Positions 51,163 to 58,130 of a stretch of 64,000 bases of DNA are shown here, piece after piece. Both the position numbers and the translations under genes were made by a program. The stretch's first letter is position 1. Each line of letters begins with the position of its first letter. The stretch lies in assembly GCF_020179405.1 (NCBI RefSeq), contig NZ_JAICBZ010000001.1:62001-126000 (forward strand), in the 5' to 3' direction. Origin of the DNA: Xinfangfangia pollutisoli. GTDB taxonomy: Bacteria > Pseudomonadota > Alphaproteobacteria > Rhodobacterales > Rhodobacteraceae. The notes below the pieces were generated by a model. It worked only from the letters and a program-made list of their open reading frames with translations. It was not told the origin of the DNA and made no database searches.

Positions 51163-52224
51163 TCAACCCGCCCGAGCGGCGGGGGGAATGAAGTTGCGCC
51201 AGACCTGGTCCAGGACCGGCATTTCCGAAAAACTGCGCCGCGCGTCGGCGGCACGGCCAATGGCCTGGGCGGCAGACAGGCCCTTTTCGGTGCACCATGA
51301 CTGCAGCTCGGCAACGGCTTCGGTCAGTACGCCAAAGCCGCGCATCATCACCGCCGAACTCAGGCCCACGGCGCTGGCGCCCGCCAGGATCATCCGCGCC
51401 ACATCGGCGCCCGACGTGGCGCCGTTGATGCCGATCAGCGGCTGGTCGCGGCCCAAAGTGGCCCGGGTTTCGGCCAGCCAATGGCAGGTCAGCGGCAGGT
51501 TCCAGCCGCCGCCAATGCCGCAGCTGGTGCCCAGAACCGGCGCCAGCCTGTCCAGATCGGGCAGCATCCCCAGCGCGCGGCCAGCGATCACCACGGTCGC
51601 GGCCCCCGCCGTCACCGCCGCCTGCGCCAAAGCCGGAACGCGCTCGCTTTGGCCCGACAGCTTGACCCAGACCGGAAGGCTGACCGCCGCGGTCACAGCG
51701 CGGACGATCTCGGCCACCCGGGCCGGATCCAGCTCGGTCGAAACCGCGCCTTTCTGTGCCAGCGACGCATAGGGCGTGCCGATGTTCAGCTCCAAGACCG
51801 GAAAGCCCGCCTCTTCCACCGCCCGGGCCTGTTCGACCGCCTGCGGCAGCCCCGCCAGGATCAGCGAGGGCACCAGCAGGCAATCCGCCGCCCGCGCCTC
51901 GGGCAGAAGCCGCAGCCCCTGATCAAGCCAGGCGTCGAAGGCCAAAGGATGCAGGCCCGACCGGGTCAGCACGGTCGCATGGGCGGGCGTGTCGGCGCCC
52001 CAGGGCAAAGGCTGCCAGCCCGGCCCCAGCGCCGCATATTCCGCCTGCAGAAGCTGGCGCTTGGCGGCGGCAGAGTCGTTGGTCGACTTCATCACCACCG
52101 CCCCCGCCCCGGCCGCAATCGCCGCGCGCAGGCCAGCATCAAAGATCAGATGCTCGCCCGGCGCCGCGATCACCGGGTTTTTCAACGCGGTGTCGCCAAT
52201 CCGAACCGTCAAAGCCTCGCCCAT
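51163..52224 (-). CDS. Dihydroorotate-dehydrogenase-like FMN oxidoreductase
   Basis: 353 residues from MGEALTVRIGDTALKNPVIA, ATG overlapping the dctM stop by one base (TGATG). The DHOD-type TIM barrel is shown by LKNPVIAAPG, GAGAVVMKSTNDSAAAKRQL, VLELNIGTPYASLAQKGAVS, PVWVKLSG, GINGATSGADVARMILAGA and AVGLSSAVMMRGFGVL. FMN would bind at the C-terminal phosphate loop. It is too far from any pyrimidine gene to be PyrD and resembles the catalytic domain class of dihydropyrimidine dehydrogenases and related reductases. Its place in a TRAP catabolic operon suggests reduction or oxidation of a C=C bond in the imported compound. Confidence 0.82.
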   Translation of the reverse strand: MGEALTVRIGDTALKNPVIAAPGEHLIFDAGLRAAIAAGAGAVVMKSTNDSAAAKRQLLQAEYAALGPGWQPLPWGADTPAHATVLTRSGLHPLAFDAWLDQGLRLLPEARAADCLLVPSLILAGLPQAVEQARAVEEAGFPVLELNIGTPYASLAQKGAVSTELDPARVAEIVRAVTAAVSLPVWVKLSGQSERVPALAQAAVTAGAATVVIAGRALGMLPDLDRLAPVLGTSCGIGGGWNLPLTCHWLAETRATLGRDQPLIGINGATSGADVARMILAGASAVGLSSAVMMRGFGVLTEAVAELQSWCTEKGLSAAQAIGRAADARRSFSEMPVLDQVWRNFIPPAARAG

Positions 52225-53504
52225 CAGCGCGCCCCCAACAGCTCGGGCAGGATGAGCGAGACCTGCGGAAAGACCGTGATCAGCGCCAGAACGATCATGG
52301 CGATGCCAATCATCGGCAGCGCCTTGACGGCGATCTTCTCCATCGGCCGCCCGGTCACCCCGGCGATGACGAACAGGCACAGCCCGACCGGCGGCGTCAC
52401 GAAGCCCACCAGCACGTTGAACACCACCATCACACCCAGATGCACCGGGTCCATGCCCAGGCTCTGGCCGATGGCGGTCAGTGCCGGAACGGTCAGGATC
52501 AGCACGCCCACCGTGTCCAGGAACATGCCCATCACCAGCAGGATCAGGTTGACCATCAGCAGGATGACATAGGGATTGTCCGAGATGCCGGTCAGCAGCG
52601 CCACGGTCTTCTGCGGCAATTGCTCGATGGCAAAGATGAAACCTGCGACATTGGCGATGCCGATCAGGAAATAGATCGCGGCGGTGATGATCGCGGTCGA
52701 GACCATCGCCTCTTTCAGGAAACGCCAGCTCATCGCGCGATAGATGAAGGTTGCCACCAGCAGCGCATAGATCGCGGCGGCCGATGCGGCCTCGGTCGCG
52801 GTGACCACGCCGCCGCGGATCCCGCCCACGATCAGCACCGGCAGGAACAGCACCGGCAGCGCCTTCAGCAAGCCCTGGCCGATTTCCCGCGCCGATTGCT
52901 TGGGCGAAATCGGATAATTCTCGCGCCGGGCAACATAGACCGCATAGGCCGACAGAAACACCGCCAGCAGAATCCCGGGCGCCAGGCCGGCGATCAAGAG
53001 CTGCGAGATCGAGGTGCCCGACAGCGCGCCATAGATGATCATCGCAATCGAAGGCGGCACCAGCGGCGCCATCAGCGACGACACCGCGATCAAGGCCGCG
53101 GAATAGTCGACATCGTAACCCTGCCGCTTCATGTCGGGCACCATGACCGTGCCAATCGCCGCCGCATCAGCCGCGGCCGAGCCGGAGACGCCGCCGAACA
53201 GGAAACAGCCCCAGATCGCGGTCAGCGACATGCCGCCGCGGAAGCGGCCGACGAAGGAATTGGCCACCCCGATCAGCCGCCGCGTCAGCCCGCCCACATC
53301 CATGATGCTGCCCGCCAGAACGAACAGCGGAATGGCCAGCAAGACGAACATGTCCATCCCCGCCAGCATGCGCTGCGGCAGAACCAGCAGGAACTGCGTC
53401 TGGCCGGTGAACAGGAAATAGGCCAGCGCGCTGACCCCCAGCACGAAGGCAATCGGCATGCCGATCAGCAGGGTGAACAGAAAGACCGAACCCAGCCAGA
53501 TCAT
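52224..53504 (-). CDS. dctM: TRAP transporter large permease (DctM)
   Basis: 426 residues from MIWLGSVFLFTLLIGMPIAF, about twelve spans. Family marks are RMLAGMDMFVLLAIPLFVLA, GGMSLTAIWGCFLFGGVSGS, AAIGTVMVPDMKRQGYDVDY and PPSIAMIIYGALSGTSISQL. It drives sodium-coupled uptake of the ligand held by DctP. It overlaps dctQ by ATGA. Confidence 0.94.
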   Translation of the reverse strand: MIWLGSVFLFTLLIGMPIAFVLGVSALAYFLFTGQTQFLLVLPQRMLAGMDMFVLLAIPLFVLAGSIMDVGGLTRRLIGVANSFVGRFRGGMSLTAIWGCFLFGGVSGSAAADAAAIGTVMVPDMKRQGYDVDYSAALIAVSSLMAPLVPPSIAMIIYGALSGTSISQLLIAGLAPGILLAVFLSAYAVYVARRENYPISPKQSAREIGQGLLKALPVLFLPVLIVGGIRGGVVTATEAASAAAIYALLVATFIYRAMSWRFLKEAMVSTAIITAAIYFLIGIANVAGFIFAIEQLPQKTVALLTGISDNPYVILLMVNLILLVMGMFLDTVGVLILTVPALTAIGQSLGMDPVHLGVMVVFNVLVGFVTPPVGLCLFVIAGVTGRPMEKIAVKALPMIGIAMIVLALITVFPQVSLILPELLGAR

Positions 53505-53992
53505 GCCTCGCCCTCCCCGACGGCAGGTTCGCCCGAGGCGACGCCGAAGAACTCTTTCAGCGCGACATGAAGCGCCAGCAGCAGCGCCCCGACCACGACC
53601 GAGACATGGATCCAGAACAGCGAAATGTTCAGCGCGACCGCCGATTGCATCCGCGTGCCCCAGGACAGTTTGAATCCGTAGACGATGACAAAGCCCAGAA
53701 AGGCCAGGATCAGCACCGCGCCCAGCAGGTCGCAGGCGCGGCGCAGGGCGGGCGGCAGGCTTTCGACCAGCATCCGCATGCCCAGGAACTGGCCGCGTCC
53801 ATAGCTGACGCCGGCCCCAAGCGCCACGATCCACAGCATCGTGTAGCGCATCAGCTCTTCCGACCAGAAGAGCGAGCTTTCAAGCACATAGCGCGCGAAG
53901 ACCTGCATCGCGCTGACCACAAGGATCAGAACGACCCCGGCCACGCAAAAGGCTTCGATCGCGCCAAGATAGGCACGCCAGAGCTTGGACAT
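53501..53992 (-). CDS. dctQ: TRAP transporter small permease (DctQ)
   Basis: 163 residues with four membrane spans: IEAFCVAGVVLILVVSAMQV, ELMRYTMLWIVALGAGVSYG, LLGAVLILAFLGFVIVYGFK and FWIHVSVVVGALLLALHVAL. The ARYVLESSLFWSEELMRY segment is characteristic of DctQ. It scaffolds the large permease. Confidence 0.93.
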   Translation of the reverse strand: MSKLWRAYLGAIEAFCVAGVVLILVVSAMQVFARYVLESSLFWSEELMRYTMLWIVALGAGVSYGRGQFLGMRMLVESLPPALRRACDLLGAVLILAFLGFVIVYGFKLSWGTRMQSAVALNISLFWIHVSVVVGALLLALHVALKEFFGVASGEPAVGEGEA

Positions 53993-54019
53993 TGAGGGAA
54001 CCTTGCTGAAGGGATGGCA

Positions 54020-54041
54020 GGCGGGGCCACCGGGCCCCGCC
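54020..54041 (-). other. Stem-loop between TRAP receptor and permease genes
   Basis: GGCGGGGCC and GGCCCCGCC form a 9-bp stem with an ACCG loop in the 66-bp gap after dctP. Same type and position as the other receptor-permease hairpins in this window. Confidence 0.55.
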
Positions 54042-54058
54042 GCGTTACAAAGACAGGC

Positions 54059-55048
54059 TTACTGCGCCGGCGCCAGCGCCCTTGCCTTGGCGGCGAAGGC
54101 GGCAATCAGCGGGTCAGAGGCTTCGTAGCTGGCAACGACCGGGGCAAAGGCTTCGTTCAAAGCCGCCTTGAATTCGGGCGAGGGCGTGATGACCGGAATC
54201 TTCAGCTCTTCAAGATGGGCCAGAACCTTGGCATCCAGATCCTTCACCGCCATGACCTGGGGTTCCACGATCTCGGCGGCGGCCTCGCGCATCCATTGCT
54301 GTTGCTCGGGCGTCATGCTGTCGAAACGGGCCTTGTTGACCAGAAGGAAGCTCGGCCAGAAGTAATGGCCGGTCAGGGTCACCGACTTGCCGATCTCATA
54401 GTATTTCTCGCTTTCGATCGAGGTCAGGTTGATCTCGACCGCATCCAGCGTGCCGGTTTCCAGCGCCGAATACACCTCGCCATAGGCCATGGGCGTGGGG
54501 TTCACCCCCGTTGCGGCCCAGGCGTCCAGGAACATCCGGTTCGGCGCGATGCGGGTCTTCAGGCCCTTCAGCCCCTCCATGCTTTCCACCGGCGCGCCAA
54601 CGGTCATGAAATGGCGTTGCCCGCCCTCGGTCACCGCAAGCGCGATCATGCCGTGCTGATCGAACTGCGCCATGATCGCATGCGCCTCATCGCTTACCGC
54701 AAGCTTCGCGAAGGTCTCATAATCGGGGATCAGCCCGGGCAGCTGGAAGGAATCGACCGAGGGCACCAGCGTCGCATAGGCCGAGGTCGAGTTGACCGTC
54801 ATGTCTATAGTGCCGAATTGCACGCCTTCGGCCAGTTCCTTCACATCGCCCAATTGGCGCGCGGGATAGATGTCGACCGTGATGTCGCCATTCGACAGCC
54901 GCTCGACCGCTTCCTTGAACCGCTTGGCTGTGTCGTGAATCGGATGCGCCTCAAAGACCGGGTGGCCCAGGCGCAAGGTGACGGGCTCGGCGAAGGCGGC
55001 CGTCGCCAAGAAAAGACCGGCAAAGGCGCCGGCTGCGAAGTATTTCAT
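54059..55048 (-). CDS. dctP: TRAP transporter substrate-binding protein (DctP)
   Basis: 329 residues from MKYFAAGAFAGLFLATAAFA with GGGAGG. Signal peptide cleaved near residue 20. The carboxylate-binding Arg segment is LKGLKTRIAPNRMFLDAWAA, followed by GVNPTPMAYGEVYSALETGT and LDAVEINLTSIESEKYYEIG. It captures an organic acid in the periplasm and leads the operon dctP-dctQ-dctM-DHOD-DUF6282-HpaI-cupin. Overlapping palindromes for the divergent IclR lie immediately upstream. Confidence 0.94.
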   Translation of the reverse strand: MKYFAAGAFAGLFLATAAFAEPVTLRLGHPVFEAHPIHDTAKRFKEAVERLSNGDITVDIYPARQLGDVKELAEGVQFGTIDMTVNSTSAYATLVPSVDSFQLPGLIPDYETFAKLAVSDEAHAIMAQFDQHGMIALAVTEGGQRHFMTVGAPVESMEGLKGLKTRIAPNRMFLDAWAATGVNPTPMAYGEVYSALETGTLDAVEINLTSIESEKYYEIGKSVTLTGHYFWPSFLLVNKARFDSMTPEQQQWMREAAAEIVEPQVMAVKDLDAKVLAHLEELKIPVITPSPEFKAALNEAFAPVVASYEASDPLIAAFAAKARALAPAQ

Positions 55049-55063
55049 TGCTTCCTCCCAGTT

Positions 55064-55089
55064 GTTCTCGTATAGAGAACAGTGTTCTC
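55064..55089. promoter_or_regulatory. Overlapping palindromic IclR operator
   Basis: Three copies of the 6-mer GTTCTC occur: 55064-55069 direct, 55075-55080 inverted (GAGAAC) and 55084-55089 direct. They form two overlapping palindromes sharing the middle arm: GTTCTC-GTATA-GAGAAC and GAGAAC-AGT-GTTCTC. The cluster sits between dctP (start 55048) and iclR (start 55107), close enough to both starts to block either promoter. It is the likely IclR binding region. Confidence 0.75.
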
Positions 55090-55106
55090 ATAATGACGTG
55101 GGGCCG

Positions 55107-55904
55107 ATGATGAGTCAACAGCGCAGCGAACCGCTAGGTCACCGGATCGAAGTTGCGGAAGGGGGCAATGTGGTGCGGGCGGCGGATGTCAGCCTGCGGA
55201 TCCTGCAGATGATCGCCTTTGCCGAGACGCCGCTGGGCGTCACCCAGGTTGCGCAGGGCGTGGGCATCGCCAAGGGCGCGGCGCATAAGCATCTGCGCAC
55301 GCTGATGGATCACGGCATGGTGCTGCAGGATCCGCTGACCTCGCTGTATCTTCTGGGGCCGAAGATCTGGCTGATGGGCCAGAAGGCGCCCGAGGGCCAG
55401 GTACTGTCCGAGATCGCCGCCCCCCTGATGCGCAGCATCCGCGACGAATTGGGGCTGGCGGTCGTCCTGTCCGTGCCCACGCCGAAATCGGCCTTCGTGC
55501 TGGCCACCCTGCCCAGCAACCAGCCGATCAATATCGGGGTCCGGCCCGGCAGCGAGCTGCTTCTGCATTCCTCGGCGCAGGGCAAGATCTTTCTGGCCTT
55601 TGGCGGGCGGGAACTGCGCGAGGCGCTGCGCGAGCCCCTGCCGCGCGCCACGCCCAAGACCCAGACTCAACTGCCCAACCTGCTGGCAGAGCTAGAAGAC
55701 ATTCGCCGTCTCGGCTATGCGACCGCCCCGGAAGAGGCCATGCTGGGCATCAACGCGCTTGCCGCGCCGATCCTGGATCGCAGCGGCAAGCTGATCGGGT
55801 CAATCGGCCTGATCGGCTCGATCCAGCACCTGGCCGCCGAGCCGCCGCCCGCGCTCTTGGACCGTCTGTTCACCCTGACCGCGACGATCGGCAAACGGCT
55901 GTAG
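55107..55904 (+). CDS. IclR-family transcriptional regulator
   Basis: 265 residues from MMSQQRSEPLGHRIEVAEGG (ATG at 55107, a second in-frame ATG directly after). The IclR helix-turn-helix is LGVTQVAQGVGIAKGAAHKH, followed by a wing (LQDPLTSLYLLGPKIWLMG). The effector domain has SAQGKIFLAFGGRELREAL and RLGYATAPEEAMLGINALAA and lacks the Cys of some subfamilies. It diverges from the TRAP operon and probably controls it through the operator at 55064-55089, with an organic acid as inducer. Confidence 0.93.
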   Translation: MMSQQRSEPLGHRIEVAEGGNVVRAADVSLRILQMIAFAETPLGVTQVAQGVGIAKGAAHKHLRTLMDHGMVLQDPLTSLYLLGPKIWLMGQKAPEGQVLSEIAAPLMRSIRDELGLAVVLSVPTPKSAFVLATLPSNQPINIGVRPGSELLLHSSAQGKIFLAFGGRELREALREPLPRATPKTQTQLPNLLAELEDIRRLGYATAPEEAMLGINALAAPILDRSGKLIGSIGLIGSIQHLAAEPPPALLDRLFTLTATIGKRL

Positions 55905-56257
55905 CCCCGCCACGTCGCGGGCCAAATCGCGCTGCCCCAACACAGCCAGGTTGCACAGCAGCCGGTGCGGAACGGGCGGCCAGGATCCTTGCGCTGTCAT
56001 CGCGCTTGCCCTTTGGGGGTATCCCTCTGCGGGGCTTCCGGGGCGGCTCACCGCAGGATGCCAGCCGGAGGGACAAGGGGTCCGAGCCGCGCAGGCCCGG
56101 CGTCCCTTCGTCCCTTCGTCACAGAACCCATCCCTCCGTCACCCCCGCTGAAGGCGGCAGAGGAATACGGACTAGATGACCGGCATGGGGCCTCGGACCG
56201 GGGCCAGTCCGGGAGAATTTCGGGATGAAGCGCAGGAAGGGCATGGAGGAGACGACC
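55905..56257. other. 353-bp gap without a supported gene
   Basis: Between iclR and the small membrane-protein gene. It contains pyrimidine-rich short repeats (CGTCCCTTCGTCCCTTCGTC around 56100-56120) and a CGGAC...GTCCG dyad near 56193-56210. Open frames here are shadows without ribosome sites or family resemblance. A similar TTCGTCCCTT-type sequence recurs near 57990-58022, flanking the degenerate patch. Confidence 0.4.
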
Positions 56258-56788
56258 ATGTCGTCGCAAGCATCGCCATTGCCAATGCCAATGCCAATGC
56301 AAGGTGCCGGGTCGGCGACAGATCCATCCACCGCGCATCGCGCGGGCGCCAAGCAGGGGACGGTCTCCCGTCAGGCCGAGGGCGGTCTCGCAACAGGGCA
56401 GGCGGCAAGGGTCCGGCGTGTGGAACAGCGCGTGCAGACCTTTCAGCGCCTGACCAGCCAGACGGCCCATCTTGACGGCTCGGTCGCCGAGCGGCTGGCC
56501 TCCGGAATGGAACTGCATATCTACGAACAGTCCGACCCTGTCGGACCGCTGCCCGATCAGGGGCAGCAGCCGGGATTGCAGCCGCGGGTCGCCACGCCGA
56601 TGCTGGTTCTCGGTTCGCTGCTTGGACCAGGTTTCGCTCTGATCGCCTCGACACTTGGGCTGCCGGCGCTTTGCGTCTGCCCGATCTATCTGATCCCGGT
56701 CTGCCTGGGCATTGGGCTTTGCGTCGTCCTGAGCCGCCGGCGGCCTGAGGCGCAAGACTCGCAATCGGCGCCGGACCAGCCGCAATAA
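56258..56788 (+). CDS. Hypothetical membrane protein with Pro-Met repeat at N-terminus
   Basis: 176 residues from MSSQASPLPMPMPMQGAGSA; GGAGGAG lies 9 bases before this ATG, which decides it over an ATG 33 bases upstream. A low-complexity polar N-terminus contains a short PM repeat (ATGCCA hexamers at about 56277-56300). A charged helical stretch follows (ARVRRVEQRVQTFQRLTSQT), which may form a coiled coil. Two closely spaced C-terminal membrane segments (PMLVLGSLLGPGFALIASTL and ALCVCPIYLIPVCLGIGLCV) come before a charged tail. I recognise no family. It converges with the broken LytTR gene. Confidence 0.6.
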   Translation: MSSQASPLPMPMPMQGAGSATDPSTAHRAGAKQGTVSRQAEGGLATGQAARVRRVEQRVQTFQRLTSQTAHLDGSVAERLASGMELHIYEQSDPVGPLPDQGQQPGLQPRVATPMLVLGSLLGPGFALIASTLGLPALCVCPIYLIPVCLGIGLCVVLSRRRPEAQDSQSAPDQPQ

Positions 56789-56800
56789 TCGGTCGCCGCT

Positions 56801-57615
56801 TCAGTCGTTGGGCAGGACGTCCAGCCTGTATTGCTTGGAGATCGGCAGCTGGACGCCGTCCTTCAGCTGCACGAAAACCTTGTCATCCTGCGCGACGAAA
56901 TCCGCGATTTCCGACCGCGCCACCCAGTGGGACCGATGGATCCGCACGCCCAGGCCTTCGGGCATCAACGCGATGAAGCGCTGAAAGGGGATGCGTACCA
57001 GCTTGCGGCGGTTGGCGGTGAAGACCAGAACTAGTTCTGCTGGGCCTCGGCGCGCACGATCTCGTTCGGATGCGCATCCAGATCCGGCACCCAGCGGCGG
57101 GCGGCGGGGTCATCCGGCTTGAGAACGACCTCCCCGGCCTGAAAATGCGTCTCCATCATATCCGCGATCCGGCTGTCGCCGATCGCCTGATCCCCGCTTC
57201 GGATCTCGCGCAGCATCGCGGGCCCGAATGTCAGGCCGAAACCGGTCAGGGCCATCTCGAAGATGGTGATGCTGGCCAGCCAGGTATGGATCAGCGTGAC
57301 GCCGAACTGGGTCGCCGTGACCGAGACTGTCGATCGGCCCAGGCCCTGCAGGGTCCAGGCAACGGCGATGAGGAAGGTCGCGAAGTTGAAGAAGCTGAAG
57401 AAGCTGATGCTGAAATAGACCAGGACGAAAGCCGTGCCATGGAGCCCCTGCATCTGGTCGTGCGGAGGCAAGGCGATAATGATCAGGATCGCCGCAAGAT
57501 AGAAGGCGACCATGTATCTGTGGTAAAGCAGCTCTATAATTTCATTTGCCGAAACCCTGAGCCGCTGTCCGTTCACAAACCTCAGATCGAACTGAAGCTG
57601 GGAGAGATAGTCCAT
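56801..57615 (-). pseudogene. Membrane-anchored LytTR-family regulator, frameshifted
   Basis: Translation from 57615 (MDYLSQLQFDLRF, GAGAGG site) gives a domain with about four membrane spans (residues ~30-150) and then HPNEIVRAEAQQN followed by TAG at 57031-57033. In the next frame, immediately after that stop, the sequence continues as a LytTR DNA-binding domain: VLVFTANRRKLVRIPFQR, MPEGLGVRIHRSHWVAR, LKDGVQLPISKQYRLDVLP, with TGA at 56801. Adding one base at the TAG restores Asn-Tyr-Val and a continuous protein of about 271 residues. So a single-base loss (real or a sequencing error) separates anchor from DNA-binding domain. An intact form would be a one-component regulator like those common in Rhodobacteraceae. 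Confidence 0.8.
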
Positions 57616-58130
57616 ATCAGCCTCTCGTCCGAAAAAGTCGGAGACAACCTGCATGGCAATCGACCTCACTCACACATACGCACCGTAGAAAAGCTAAGCC
57701 GACAGTTTAGCGTACATCAGGTGCATACGAGGGGTCGGGAAGGGACGGGCAGATAAGCGCACTGGTCCAGCGCTGAGCGCATGCCATCTTTACACAAGAC
57801 TGGGGGGCCCGCCGCAAACCTGGCTGTTCGCTTCTTTGCGATTTGCTACGGGGTACGGGTCACCCTGAAAACCGGGCGGACTGATCAAGAACCGATGGGG
57901 CGCCGGTGGCACGACACAATCTTGCCACATTTTATCCGCGGCGCAGGCGGCTGCCTACGCCCCAGATTGGCGAGCCGAAGCCTGCGGCTTCATTCGTCCC
58001 TCGGTCCCAAATTTCGTCCCTTCATCCCTGACCCCACCCCGTTTGAGCGCGGCTATGGGACTGCTTCGTCCAAAGGCCGCACGAGTCGAGTGCTGGCACG
58101 AAATCTGGCAGCGCGGCGAACGGGACATAG
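57616..58130. other. 515-bp gap without a supported gene
   Basis: This is the upstream region of the LytTR gene and of the RTX gene. It holds an inverted repeat GCTAA-N9-TTAGC (57693-57711) about 80 bp before the LytTR start, a plausible operator. CGTCCC/TTCGTCCC repeats lie near 57990-58022. Open frames across it (e.g. from 57781) have Arg/Ser/Pro-rich compositions typical of antisense or chance reading and no ribosome site. No gene is called. Confidence 0.4.
57693..57711. promoter_or_regulatory. Inverted repeat upstream of the LytTR gene
   Basis: GCTAAGCCGACAGTTTAGC has 5-bp arms around a 9-base centre, in a locally less GC-rich stretch 78-96 bp before the ATG at 57615. It is a candidate regulator site; no more can be said from sequence. 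Confidence 0.3.

Noticed and set aside
56048-56785. Minus-strand open frame of 245 codons over the small membrane-protein gene
   Set aside because: Arg/Cys/His-rich low-information composition with no ribosome site; the plus-strand gene has a strong ribosome site and membrane spans.
57070-57756. Plus-strand open frame of 228 codons opposite the LytTR gene
   Set aside because: It is antisense to membrane-span and LytTR coding sequence, which gives the real protein resemblance.
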